From NCBI GenBank assembly GCA_947165045.1, contig CAMUYW010000004.1:1-64000 (forward strand): 64,000 nucleotides of DNA, in the 5' to 3' direction. A model generated the notes under the pieces. The model saw only the letters and a program-made list of their open reading frames with translations. It was not told the origin of the DNA and did not search any database. A program made the position numbers and the translations under genes. The DNA is from an uncultured Fibrobacter sp. GTDB taxonomy: Bacteria > Fibrobacterota > Fibrobacteria > Fibrobacterales > Fibrobacteraceae. Shown here one piece after another: positions 9,054 through 17,996 of this stretch (its first letter is position 1; the number at the start of each line of letters is the position of its first letter).

Positions 9054-10247
9054 ATGAGCTATCAAGAAAACTCTACCGATCTTGGAGACGGCGAAGTCGC
9101 TGCTCTCTTGTTCGAGTACATGCCTAAGATTGCTGCTGAACATAAAACAGACAGCCTCTTGATGCTTATGGCAGATTTGGGTCGGAAAATTGTTCAGGCC
9201 GACCGATGCTCGCTTTGGCTTATCGATGAAGAACGGAACGAACTGTGGACCAAGGTTGCCCATGGTGTAGATGAACTTCGCATTCCGATGTCGGCTGGCT
9301 TTGTCGGCTATTCTCTCAAGACGGGGGAGCCGGTTCTCGTTGAAGATGCATATCGCGACAAGCGATTTGACCGTCGTAGCGATATCAAGAACGGTTATCA
9401 TACAACGTCGGTGATGACAATGCCGCTTGAAAGTGATGACCGCGTGATGGGCGTTTTCCAGGCAATCAACAAGGTCGGGGAGAACGTATTTTTCTCCAAG
9501 AAGGACTTGGAGCGCCTGAAGCTCATCTCGGTTTATTCGGCCAAGACCATTGAATCGGCGATTCGAGCGCAAAAACTGGAGCGCAATGCGAAACAGCTGG
9601 AACGCAAGGCCGATGAGCTCAAGTCTGCACACATGGAATTGATCCGTATTTTGGGCGAGGTCTCAGAATTCCGCAGTCAGGAAGTGGGGGACCACATTCA
9701 CCGTGTGGCTGAAATTTCCCTGAAACTGGCTCGGTATCTTGGACTTCCGGTGGAACAGCAAGAACTGATATTCTATGCGGCGCCGTTACACGATCTTGGA
9801 AAGGTCGGCATTCCAGACATGATTCTGAACAAGGCCGGCCGTTTGACGCCTGAAGAATATGATCGTATGAAAGAACATTCTGCAATCGGTCGCACGTTGC
9901 TCCGCGATTCCAAGACGGATTTGCTTTGCATGGCATCTGATATTGCTAGCGCTCACCATGAGCGTTGGGACGGTACGGGCTATCCTGACAGACTCAAAGG
10001 TGAGGAAATTCCGTTGGCGGCACGCATTTGCGCTGTTGCTGACGTTCTGGATGCTCTTTCTAGCCCGCGCTGCTATAAGCAGGCTTGGCCGGAAGATCGC
10101 GTTAAAGAAGAAATGAAAAAATCTTCGGGATCGCATTTCCAGCCCGAGCTCATCGATATTTTGATGGCGCATTGGGACGATTTTTATTCTTGCTATAGGC
10201 CGGACGGCGAATTCGTCAAGAAAGGTCTCCTTCCTTTTGTGAAATAA
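9054..10247 (+). CDS. GAF and HD-GYP domain protein, probable cyclic-di-GMP phosphodiesterase
   Basis: The 397-residue protein has an N-terminal GAF sensor domain (about residues 20-165), a short coiled coil, and a C-terminal HD-GYP domain. The metal and signature motifs are intact: HDLGK near 245, HHERWDGTGYP near 302 and ADVLDAL after it. HD-GYP enzymes hydrolyse c-di-GMP, and the GAF domain probably senses a small ligand or redox state. It has no membrane segment, so it is cytoplasmic. The ATG at 9054 is preferred over a TTG at 9024. No strong Shine-Dalgarno is visible. Confidence 0.9.
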   Translation: MSYQENSTDLGDGEVAALLFEYMPKIAAEHKTDSLLMLMADLGRKIVQADRCSLWLIDEERNELWTKVAHGVDELRIPMSAGFVGYSLKTGEPVLVEDAYRDKRFDRRSDIKNGYHTTSVMTMPLESDDRVMGVFQAINKVGENVFFSKKDLERLKLISVYSAKTIESAIRAQKLERNAKQLERKADELKSAHMELIRILGEVSEFRSQEVGDHIHRVAEISLKLARYLGLPVEQQELIFYAAPLHDLGKVGIPDMILNKAGRLTPEEYDRMKEHSAIGRTLLRDSKTDLLCMASDIASAHHERWDGTGYPDRLKGEEIPLAARICAVADVLDALSSPRCYKQAWPEDRVKEEMKKSSGSHFQPELIDILMAHWDDFYSCYRPDGEFVKKGLLPFVK

Positions 10248-10262
10248 ATCACAGTACTGCAA

Positions 10263-10289
10263 GAGCCCCGGATTTCTCTGGGGCTTTTA
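10263..10289 (+). terminator. rho-independent terminator
   Basis: Stem AGCCCC/GGGGCT with a loop of about 10 bases and a following TTTT, just after the HD-GYP gene. Confidence 0.7.
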
Positions 10290-10383
10290 AAAAATATTTA
10301 ACATTTCTCTGGGAAAAGCCGTTTTTTGCTTGGCGCGGCCATGAGTTTGGGTAACTTTGCCCCAAAATGTTCAAAAATAAAGA

Positions 10384-10410
10384 AAAAACCTCGGTTTTCA
10401 CCGAGGTTTC
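10384..10410 (-). terminator. terminator of the tRNA-Phe gene
   Basis: Stem AAACCTCGG/CCGAGGTTT with a 6-base loop. On the minus strand it is followed by a run of T, downstream of tRNA-Phe. Confidence 0.8.
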
Positions 10411-10414
10411 TTCG

Positions 10415-10487
10415 TGGTTCCGATTGGAATTGAACCAACGACACGCGGATTTTCAGTCCACTGCTCTACCAACTGAGCTACAGAACC
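10415..10487 (-). tRNA. tRNA-Phe (anticodon GAA)
   Basis: Minus-strand cloverleaf: acceptor GGTTCTG/CGGAACC, D-arm GCTC AGTTGGTA GAGC, anticodon loop CTGAAAA (anticodon GAA), T-arm GTTGG TTCAATT CCAAT, discriminator A. CCA is not encoded. Confidence 0.95.
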
Positions 10488-10659
10488 ATTTTGGTGACCC
10501 AATTATAGTATAATTTTTGATGCTTGTCAAGGGTAAAGAGAATATTACTGTTATTTTTTTGAAAAAACTACTAAATTTAGAGTTGTTGGATGGAACTTTT
10601 AGGTGTCCTTATGGTGTATGCCATGAGGGAGTGTGTATTTTTTACTTCAGGTGGTCGCC

Positions 10660-13155
10660 GTGATTCGCTCAAAAAAATGGTTCGGAAAGTCTATTTCCTT
10701 GATAGCAGCTTTGGGTGCAGCGTTTTTAGTTGCTTGTGCCGATGATAATAACGAAGGGGCGTTTAATGCTCCGAATCAGGGAGGAACTCAGTGCTTAGCA
10801 CCGAATGGGTGCGGAACCGCAAAACCGGGTGTTTCATCAAGCTCTGCTTTTCCGTCTAATTTCTCTTCTAGTACGGAAGTCAAGCGAATTGTTAACGGTA
10901 ACGACACTATCTATGATACGACCATTGTCTACCTCCCGGTTGATACGACACTTCGCTGGATTGGCCAGTCTGCATTGCGTATAACGGAAATTTCACCGCT
11001 TAATTTGGATTGGTACGACGAAAATGGCGATGATCCGTCCTGGGTTGAAATTTATAACTCCAGTGATGAGGATGTAGACCTTGAAGGTTATACGCTTGTT
11101 GAAAATTTGAAGAATTTGCGCAAGTGGGTATTTGGCCACGATATCCTCAAGGCAAAATCATTTAGAGTAGTTTTCTGCGACAAGAAAGATATTTCTGCTG
11201 TAACTGTTTCCGACGAAAATGGTCGCCATACGCGCCCGCATACCAGCTGGAAGCTCGATAAAAATGGTGGTACGCTTTATTTGATTGACCAGTTTAACGG
11301 AATTCGTGATTCTGTATCTTATCCTGAATTGACGGCAGGTCTTAGCTGGGGTATTGTCGATGGCGGTTACTGGAAGTTCTTTGAAAAGGCAACTCCTGAA
11401 CAGCCGAATACAACAAAGTCTTACGATGAAATAGTTCCGGCTGCAGATATGAGTGCTCTCAAGTCCGGTTTCTATAGCGAAGCGATTACTTTGAACCCGC
11501 CGTCCCTTGATGCTGGCGTTAAGCTCCGTTGCACGACAGATGGTTCTGTGCCGACTGAAAGCTCTCCGGAATTCAATTCTCCGAAGCGCGTTGACCACAG
11601 CATGGCTTTCCGTTGCGCAACGTTCAAGACGGGAGCTCTTTCGAGCAAGGTAACGACCCGTACGTTCTTCATTGACGAAGATGATGTGAAGATGCCGATT
11701 GTTGCAATTAGTGTTGACTCCAGCTTCTTCCGTGAACATTATATCAAGACAAGTTGTACCGATCCGAGAGGCTGTAAGGACAGTGCAGGCCTCTATGCCG
11801 ATGTGGAATATCCGATTCACGTTGAATACTTTGAAAAGGGCTCTTCGACGAAGGATGGCTCTACATGGGAAAAGGATGCTGGTATCTCTCTCATGGGTGG
11901 TTGGAGCCGCCTGAACGACAAGAAGTCTGTCTCTATCCGACTCCGTGAAGAATATGAAGAGGGGAGCATCAATTATCCGTTGTTCGAAACCCGCAAGGGC
12001 GTGAATGACAAGTACAAGTCCTTCAACCTCCGCAACAACGGTAACCGCTATGTGAGCGACTATATTGAAGACGCTATGGGTGGTGCAATCCTTGAAGGTA
12101 CTAGTGTAGACTACCAGAGAAGCCGTCAGGTGGTGGTGTTCTATAATGGTAAGTACCAGGGCATTCACGATATGCGTGAACGTTTCAACAAGCATTACGT
12201 AGAAACGAACTACAAGATTGAAGCCAACACGGTGAACTTCATCAAGCATTTGGGTAAAGAAGTCGAAGCCAGCAATGGTACAATCGATGCCTACAACAAT
12301 ATGCTCCACTTTGTGGCAACAAACGATTTCTCTGGCGAAAACAATGCCAACTACGCTGCCGCAAAGTTGTTGCTCGATGTAGGCAACTTGGCCGATTACA
12401 TGGCTGCTGAAATTTATATGCACAATGGTGACTGGCCGAACAACAATGTGCGCGCTTGGTCTGCTCCGGAGCACCCGTGGAAGTTCATGGTCTATGACCT
12501 TGACCATGGCTTTGATTGGACTTGGGGTGTAAATAACAAGGAATTTACCCAGGAATCAAACATGTTTGCCTGGATCAAGAAGGGCGGTGGGAACAAGGCG
12601 TGCAAGGAAGAAGGCTGCTTTGCTAACCTTTATAATCAGCTTATCAAGAACCCGGAATTCAAGCGTATGTTCATCAACCGTTCTGCTTTGATGTTCAATA
12701 GCTATACGAATGGTACAAATGTGGCTAAGGTTGTCGATGCCATGGTGGCTACGATTGATGCTCAGGAAATGGAACGTGACTTAGCCAAGTTCAAGCAGAC
12801 TGAAAAGGGGTATTATAACTCTTGTGGAGATGGTTTCAGCAAGACGGGCTCTTGCTTGAAAACTTGGGCTGGTAAGCGCGATTCCAAGGTTATCGAAGAA
12901 TACAAGGAAGAATTTGGCTTGAGCGGCACCGCTTCTGTGACCATCAAGGCAAATGGATCTGGCTCTGTGCTTATGGAAGGCGCAAAACTTCCGAGCAAGA
13001 ATTTCACAGGCAAGTTCTTTGTCGGTAACGCAATCCTCTTGACGGCTGTTCCTGATGCCGGAAATTCGTTCATCGGTTGGAGTGATGGCTCTGCTGAAAA
13101 CCCGCATCTCATTGAAGCGAAAGAGGGCGCATCTATCACGGCTAACTTCCAGTAA
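10660..13155 (+). CDS. lipoprotein with lamin-tail, chitobiase C-terminal-like, CotH and InlB-like repeat domains
   Basis: The protein has 831 residues from GTG 10660 (preceded by CAGGTGG). The signal peptide ends in lipobox LVAC (Cys26), followed by a Ser-rich linker. A lamin-tail domain (about 105-205: ITEISPLN, DPSWVEIYN) comes next, then a chitobiase/hexosaminidase C-terminal-like domain (about 255-325: CTTDGSVPT). A CotH kinase-like domain (about 335-720) shows MGGWSRL, FNLRN, YNGKYQGIHDMRERF and MVYDLDHGFDW, and an InlB-type repeat (GNSFIGWSDGS) ends it. CotH proteins are atypical protein kinases or spore/surface proteins. In gut and rumen bacteria similar architectures are surface-exposed. 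The substrate is unknown. It stands alone between terminators. Confidence 0.88.
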   Translation: MIRSKKWFGKSISLIAALGAAFLVACADDNNEGAFNAPNQGGTQCLAPNGCGTAKPGVSSSSAFPSNFSSSTEVKRIVNGNDTIYDTTIVYLPVDTTLRWIGQSALRITEISPLNLDWYDENGDDPSWVEIYNSSDEDVDLEGYTLVENLKNLRKWVFGHDILKAKSFRVVFCDKKDISAVTVSDENGRHTRPHTSWKLDKNGGTLYLIDQFNGIRDSVSYPELTAGLSWGIVDGGYWKFFEKATPEQPNTTKSYDEIVPAADMSALKSGFYSEAITLNPPSLDAGVKLRCTTDGSVPTESSPEFNSPKRVDHSMAFRCATFKTGALSSKVTTRTFFIDEDDVKMPIVAISVDSSFFREHYIKTSCTDPRGCKDSAGLYADVEYPIHVEYFEKGSSTKDGSTWEKDAGISLMGGWSRLNDKKSVSIRLREEYEEGSINYPLFETRKGVNDKYKSFNLRNNGNRYVSDYIEDAMGGAILEGTSVDYQRSRQVVVFYNGKYQGIHDMRERFNKHYVETNYKIEANTVNFIKHLGKEVEASNGTIDAYNNMLHFVATNDFSGENNANYAAAKLLLDVGNLADYMAAEIYMHNGDWPNNNVRAWSAPEHPWKFMVYDLDHGFDWTWGVNNKEFTQESNMFAWIKKGGGNKACKEEGCFANLYNQLIKNPEFKRMFINRSALMFNSYTNGTNVAKVVDAMVATIDAQEMERDLAKFKQTEKGYYNSCGDGFSKTGSCLKTWAGKRDSKVIEEYKEEFGLSGTASVTIKANGSGSVLMEGAKLPSKNFTGKFFVGNAILLTAVPDAGNSFIGWSDGSAENPHLIEAKEGASITANFQ

Positions 13156-13193
13156 TTTAGCCTTAAAGGCGGAATCGCCTGCATAAAATTTAG

Positions 13194-13220
13194 AGCCTGG
13201 ATAGAATCCAGGCTTTTTTC
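13194..13220 (+). terminator. rho-independent terminator
   Basis: Perfect 8-bp stem AGCCTGGA/TCCAGGCT with loop TAGAA and TTTTTC tail, ending the CotH gene. Confidence 0.88.
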
Positions 13221-13233
13221 TAGATTTGCAAGT

Positions 13234-14064
13234 ATGAAAAGTCCCGTGCGTAAGATGTTCGATGGCATTGCGAGCCGTTACGATTTCTTGAACCATTTCT
13301 TGAGTTGTTATCAGGATGTGCTGTGGCGCAGGTATTGCTGTAAGAGCTTGAAGAAGATGATGGCTGCGGACGTCGCGGGGGCTGGTGAAACGGCGGAAGG
13401 CGGAGTGAATGCTGTCGTCGCGAAAATCGTGCCAAGAAACGTTCGCTTGTTGGATTTGTGTGGTGGCACGGGCGATTTTGCCAACACATTCCGCAAAATT
13501 TTTGAAGGTGGATGTGCGTGTAAATGCTCGTCGGGAAATGCTTCTTCGCAAAATGGGACTGCGCGCGGATTTGCGGTAGACCCTGCTGTAATTGGTGATT
13601 TTTCGTATGGCATGCTTGCCGAAGTCAAACCGAAGAAAATCAATGCGCATGCAGTGCAACTTGATGCGATGAAAATGCCGTTTGCGGAGCGCCAATTTGA
13701 CGTGATTCTGAATGGTTTTGGAATGCGCAATGTGCCGGATGCTCGTGGCGCTTTGCTAGAATCCTATCGCGTGCTGGATGCAGGTGGCTACCTTTGCGTT
13801 TTGGAATTTTTCTCGCCAAGGAATTTGTTTAACAAGTTCTTTTATAAGGTGTTGGCGCCGCTGTTTATCCCGGTAATGGGCGCTTTCTTTAGTGGCAAGC
13901 GCGATGCCTATGAATATCTGGTGAATTCAATTATTCGTTTTTTGCCGGTCGATGAATTCTGCAAAATGGCCGAAGAATGTGGCTTTGAAGTCAAGAAAGT
14001 CAAGATGTTCGATGGCGGAATTTCGTTTGGCGTGTTCTTGCATAAGCCTGTGAGTGCTGCATGA
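13234..14064 (+). CDS. menG: demethylmenaquinone methyltransferase (UbiE/MenG family)
   Basis: A SAM-dependent methyltransferase of 276 residues. It shows the UbiE entry motif FDGIASRYDFLNHFLS at the N-terminus, motif I LLDLCGGTGDF near residue 75, and the family signature NGFGMRNVPD near 160 followed by RVLDAGGYLCVLEFF. It methylates demethylmenaquinone (or demethylubiquinone) in the last step of quinone synthesis. It is about 30 residues longer than usual because of inserts near residues 45-65 and 95-120. The next gene, ubiX, overlaps by 4 bases, and a UbiA-type prenyltransferase lies at 24 kb. Confidence 0.9.
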   Translation: MKSPVRKMFDGIASRYDFLNHFLSCYQDVLWRRYCCKSLKKMMAADVAGAGETAEGGVNAVVAKIVPRNVRLLDLCGGTGDFANTFRKIFEGGCACKCSSGNASSQNGTARGFAVDPAVIGDFSYGMLAEVKPKKINAHAVQLDAMKMPFAERQFDVILNGFGMRNVPDARGALLESYRVLDAGGYLCVLEFFSPRNLFNKFFYKVLAPLFIPVMGAFFSGKRDAYEYLVNSIIRFLPVDEFCKMAEECGFEVKKVKMFDGGISFGVFLHKPVSAA

Positions 14065-14627
14065 GTCGCTATGTGCTTGGCGTGACGGGTGCGAGCGGTG
14101 GCATATATGCCTCGCGCACAGCGATGCATCTGCAACGCTGTGGTCACGATGTGACACTCATCGTGACGCACCCGGGAAAGCAAGTGCTCGAATACGAAGG
14201 GCAGAATGCTCTTTATGACTATTGCAAGGATGTTTGCAATGTCGATGATTTTTTTGCAGAATGTGCGAGCGGTAGTGCCGATTATGCAGGCATGGCGGTG
14301 GTGCCGTGCTCCATGGGAACGCTCGGGCGCATTGCCAATGGAACTTCGGACAATTTGCTAGTACGCGCTGCTGATGTTTGCCTCAAGGAACGCCACTCGC
14401 TTGTCATTGTGCCGCGTGAAATGCCGTACAACTTGATTCACATTGAGAATATGAAACGCGTAACGCTTGCGGGCGCCGTGGTAATTCCTGCTTCGCCACA
14501 GTTCTACAGCAAGCCTGCATCAATCGAAGAAGTTGTCGATACAGTCGTTGCAAAAATCTTGAAGCACCTCGGCATCGATGCCTCGCAAGTCGCGACAATC
14601 GCTAAATCGTGGAATGGCGAACGTTAG
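14061..14627 (+). CDS. ubiX: flavin prenyltransferase UbiX
   Basis: This 188-residue protein has the UbiX/Pad1 signatures GVTGASGGIYASR at the N-terminus, PCSMGTLGRIANGTSDNLL near residue 80, and the EMPYN loop near 120. UbiX makes the prenylated FMN cofactor needed by UbiD-type decarboxylases. With menG upstream (ATGA overlap) it points to a quinone-synthesis operon, either ubiquinone-like or the futalosine menaquinone route, where a UbiX/UbiD pair also acts. No ubiD is seen in the window. Confidence 0.92.
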   Translation: MSRYVLGVTGASGGIYASRTAMHLQRCGHDVTLIVTHPGKQVLEYEGQNALYDYCKDVCNVDDFFAECASGSADYAGMAVVPCSMGTLGRIANGTSDNLLVRAADVCLKERHSLVIVPREMPYNLIHIENMKRVTLAGAVVIPASPQFYSKPASIEEVVDTVVAKILKHLGIDASQVATIAKSWNGER

Positions 14628-14642
14628 TGAGTTTCTGATTTC

Positions 14643-15155
14643 CTAGCCACGGAAACGAATAGGAATCCAAATTTCCAGTTTGCCTTGTTTGCTCGGCGGG
14701 AGTCGCCAAAAATATTCGACATGTTTTAAGAGCTTGACTTTGAACACGTCATCATCGCTATCTGAAAACATGATTTGCGGATCCTTAAAACGTCCAAGAC
14801 TATCAAGTGTAAGGTGAAGTCCCAAAAACACATCGTCATCGGATTTTATGTACCGACTCCCTTTGCGCTTCACCCTGATTTTCTTAAAATATTCCGAGGA
14901 GAGGTAATGCAATCCCGCGGCACGCCCTTCTAGGAACATGGCGAATTTGTTCAAGTCTCGGCCAGCGGTATTTTCAATCACGTAAATTTCATCGATCGAA
15001 GGCATTGCTACGCGACCGGTAAATGCATCCTCGACAGTTTCTTCTTCTTCGTCGATATCGACAACGGGTTCGTACTGCGGAATGGTGTAAACAAAGTACA
15101 GCACGGCAACAAAGACTAGTGTAAAGGCGAGCAATGGAGCGTTTCGCTTAAACAT
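14643..15155 (-). CDS. membrane-anchored protein with TonB-like C-terminus
   Basis: The protein is 170 residues long. One N-terminal membrane segment (about residues 8-25) is followed by an acidic linker (DIDEEEETVEDAF) and a C-terminal region with a predicted strand-helix-strand layout ending GKLEIWIPIRF. That resembles the last strand of TonB/AgmX domains, although similarity is weak. It begins 4 bases after the recJ stop and is the last gene of the minus-strand ftsX-recJ operon. The function is unknown. A periplasmic role anchored in the inner membrane is inferred from topology. Confidence 0.65.
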   Translation of the reverse strand: MFKRNAPLLAFTLVFVAVLYFVYTIPQYEPVVDIDEEEETVEDAFTGRVAMPSIDEIYVIENTAGRDLNKFAMFLEGRAAGLHYLSSEYFKKIRVKRKGSRYIKSDDDVFLGLHLTLDSLGRFKDPQIMFSDSDDDVFKVKLLKHVEYFWRLPPSKQGKLEIWIPIRFRG

Positions 15156-15159
15156 GGCA

Positions 15160-16872
15160 CTACTCGATTGACTTGATGCAAAGTTGCACAGTCTTATTGT
15201 TGTTGTAATAATTCCAGATGGGTTCGAATACGACTGTTATCGGGCGGGAACGGCCAAGCAGGGCCTTGCTTTTGCGTAGCCCAAATGCAATCGCCGGGAA
15301 CACGGCACTCCCTGCCTGCGATATTTCCATTTGCAAATGGCCACCGCGAAGTTCACGCACGCGGTGCACGGTCACGTTTTCGGCGCGGAACGCTGGGTAC
15401 GGGAAGTTTCCGCCAAATGGTTCTAGCAAATCGATGTATTCAAGAATCGAGCGTTCACGAATCGGGAAACGGCCCGTCGGGACTCGCGTTTCCACCGTCA
15501 GTTCGCGGAGTGCAATCTTGATATCGAACGGGTATGATTCATCGGTATTAACGACTTCGCCCGTGTAACCTTGATCAGCTGCAGATTGCAACAGACGACC
15601 TCGCAATTCTTCAATTTTCCTGGCTTCGAGCGAAAAGCCGGCGGCATTTGCATGGCCACCCCAGCGGTCAAAAAGTTCACGGCTTTCAAAAAGGGCCTTG
15701 TGCCAATTGAATCCTGGAACTGCCCGCGCACTTGCATGAGCCATGCCATCAATAATTGAAAGCACCGCAGATGGTCTGTGGAATTCCTGCGCGAGTTTTG
15801 CAGCCACAATGCCAATCACGCCCACATGCCAGTTTTCGCCGGCAACAACAATCACGGTCGGAACGCTTTCGCCGTATACAGATTTCACTTGCTGCATAGC
15901 CATTTCGGTAATTTCAGCTTCTTTCTGCTTGCGGCGCGCATTCCACATCTTGAGCTCTTCCAAAAGTTTCGGAGCATCGTCCTTGTTTTCGCACAAAAGA
16001 AGTTTAAGGGCGGGGTCCGGACGTTCCATGCGGCCAGGCGCATTCAAAAGCGGTGCAAGCTTGTACATCACGTCGATGCCGCCCACGCAACTGTGCGGTT
16101 TCATGAGCGATGCATACATTTCTTGCACGCCAGGCCAGCGGCTGTTCTTTAAGCATTCAAGCCCCGTACGCGTAAAATAGCGGTTTTCGGGAGTCATCTG
16201 CACAAGGTCGGCAAGCGTTCCAAGCGCTACCAAGTCCAAATATTCAACAGGATTGGGGAGGCCGAGGCGGCTAAACAAAGCACAAATAAACTTGTACGAA
16301 ACGCCGACGCCGCAAAGTTCAGGATTCGGATAAGTATCGCCCTCCTGGTGCGGGTCCAAAAGCACATCGCTCACCGGAAGCCCATCGCCCGACGGTTGGT
16401 GGTGATCCATGACCATAACCGCCATGCCAAGTTCCTTGGCATGTGCAATTTCCAAGTTTGCCGTAATGCCCGTATCGACCGTAATCAGGTTACGAGCTCC
16501 GGCCTCGTACATTTCATCGACGGCAGAAACCGAGAGTCCATAGCCATCGCCAAAGCGGTTCGGGAGTCGCCATTCCGATTCGATACCGACAGTCTTTAGG
16601 CAACGTGTCAAAAGCGTCACCGAGGTCATTCCGTCCAGATCGTAGTCGCCAAAAATGAACACGCGTTCGCCACGTTCACGAACGGCCAAAATCCATTCTA
16701 CAGCCTTATCCATCCCCATCATCAGGAAGGGGTCATGCACATTGCTTTCGTTGCAACACAGCATGTGGTACGCATCGGACACAGTCCTTATGCCGCGCGA
16801 AACGAGAAACCTCGCCACGGCATGTGGTATCTTTAGCGTAGAGGACAAGGTGGAGGCAACAAGATCTTCCAT
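15160..16872 (-). CDS. recJ: single-stranded-DNA-specific exonuclease RecJ
   Basis: This 570-residue DHH-family 5'-3' exonuclease acts in recombination and repair. Motifs are intact: DYDLDGMTSVTLL near residue 75, VMDHHQPSG near 155, the DHHA1 motif GGHANAAGF near 400, and a C-terminal OB-like domain. It is slightly shorter than the usual 560-600 residues at the C-terminus only. The start codon overlaps the holB stop by one base. The operon order is ftsX, envC-like, holB, recJ and a TonB-like hypothetical. Confidence 0.95.
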   Translation of the reverse strand: MEDLVASTLSSTLKIPHAVARFLVSRGIRTVSDAYHMLCCNESNVHDPFLMMGMDKAVEWILAVRERGERVFIFGDYDLDGMTSVTLLTRCLKTVGIESEWRLPNRFGDGYGLSVSAVDEMYEAGARNLITVDTGITANLEIAHAKELGMAVMVMDHHQPSGDGLPVSDVLLDPHQEGDTYPNPELCGVGVSYKFICALFSRLGLPNPVEYLDLVALGTLADLVQMTPENRYFTRTGLECLKNSRWPGVQEMYASLMKPHSCVGGIDVMYKLAPLLNAPGRMERPDPALKLLLCENKDDAPKLLEELKMWNARRKQKEAEITEMAMQQVKSVYGESVPTVIVVAGENWHVGVIGIVAAKLAQEFHRPSAVLSIIDGMAHASARAVPGFNWHKALFESRELFDRWGGHANAAGFSLEARKIEELRGRLLQSAADQGYTGEVVNTDESYPFDIKIALRELTVETRVPTGRFPIRERSILEYIDLLEPFGGNFPYPAFRAENVTVHRVRELRGGHLQMEISQAGSAVFPAIAFGLRKSKALLGRSRPITVVFEPIWNYYNNNKTVQLCIKSIE

Positions 16873-17996
16873 TACTTGTAGCCTTCAAAAAGTTTCATCG
16901 AGAGGTTCTGGAGGCACATCACGGCCGCCATACGTCTTGATGCAATTCGTGACATCGTTTCTTGCACGCTCACGAGCGCAAGTTCCAAGGCCGAAGCCCC
17001 CACCTGCGGGTAGCGTTCGAGATTCACTTGGCCAGTCGCTTCAGGAATGCGGAGCGGAGCCCCGGACTCACGGCGCAACAAATCCGAAATCAAGAACGAG
17101 AGAACTTCCAAGAATCGGTTTACAATCGCCGGGTCTTCAAGTTCGGCTTCTTCCAGTTCAAAGAACAAGTCCGTGTAATCTTGTGAAAGCGACTTTTCAA
17201 TAAAATCGACAGCAAGCGGGCACCAAGTCTTAGCATGTTCCGCGTAGTAAAGCGCCATGCCCGGAGAACCTACTGCAAGTCCAATCGCATCTTCCGTCAG
17301 AGACGATTCGTCAAAGTCTTCGCCACCTACGCGGATGGCTTCCGCGCGAACTTCTTCATCGGTCAAAGGCGGCAAGTGGAGCGCTAAGCAGCGCGAACGG
17401 ATCGTCTGCAAAAGCTTTTCGCGAGAGGACGTCGTTAAAATGAAATACGTGTTCGGCGGAACTTCTTCGAGCGTCTTGAGGAACGCGTTTGCCGCAGAAT
17501 CGTTCATGCGGTCGGCCTCGGCGATAATCACCACGCGAACGCGGTCGCCCTTCATTGCAAAGGAGGCGGTCATCGTACGGATGAGTTCGACCGAAATGAG
17601 TGCACCCGCACTGAAAATATCGACGCGGTACGGGTTCTTCGTAATTTCTTCGATGTAGGCTTGCTTAAAATCCTGGATGGTCTTTGCAGAACTCCCGGCA
17701 GAGACGTCGGCCGCATTACGGGCGCTTGCCTCTTTTGCTTCCATGGGAACAACCCAGTTGTCCGTCACACCGGTATCGGTAGCCATCTTGCAGCCAAAGC
17801 AATTACCACACGGGCGTATGCTCGGGTTCGTGCACTGCAAAGCCTGGGCAATTTCCATCGCCAAAGCCTTTTTGCCAATACCCACAGGACCGTCAATCAG
17901 AATCGACTGCGGGAAGCGGTTCTCACGCAATGCCGCCATAAGACGAATGCGGATTCGTTCCTGGGAGGCGGGGCCATTTAAGCGATATTCAATCAT
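16872..17996 (-). CDS. holB: DNA polymerase III delta' subunit-like clamp-loader protein
   Basis: The AAA+ clamp-loader subunit shows Walker A GPVGIGKKAL near residue 35, a zinc cluster CGNCFGC near 60, EADRMNDSAANAFLKTLEEVP near 160 and the SRC arginine-finger motif TIRSRC near 200. The ATG at 17996 gives a 4-base ATGA overlap with the envC-like stop and is preferred over the ATG at 18011. The insert between the zinc cluster and the central ATPase part is longer than in E. coli HolB. The subunit opens the beta clamp with delta and tau/gamma. Assignment as delta' rather than a DnaX-related protein rests on length (374 residues) and the recJ neighbourhood. Confidence 0.85.
   Translation of the reverse strand: MIEYRLNGPASQERIRIRLMAALRENRFPQSILIDGPVGIGKKALAMEIAQALQCTNPSIRPCGNCFGCKMATDTGVTDNWVVPMEAKEASARNAADVSAGSSAKTIQDFKQAYIEEITKNPYRVDIFSAGALISVELIRTMTASFAMKGDRVRVVIIAEADRMNDSAANAFLKTLEEVPPNTYFILTTSSREKLLQTIRSRCLALHLPPLTDEEVRAEAIRVGGEDFDESSLTEDAIGLAVGSPGMALYYAEHAKTWCPLAVDFIEKSLSQDYTDLFFELEEAELEDPAIVNRFLEVLSFLISDLLRRESGAPLRIPEATGQVNLERYPQVGASALELALVSVQETMSRIASRRMAAVMCLQNLSMKLFEGYK

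Noticed and set aside
11158..12507. Minus-strand frame of 449 codons
   Set aside because: It is fully covered by the CotH lipoprotein gene, which has recognisable domains. It is a codon-bias shadow.
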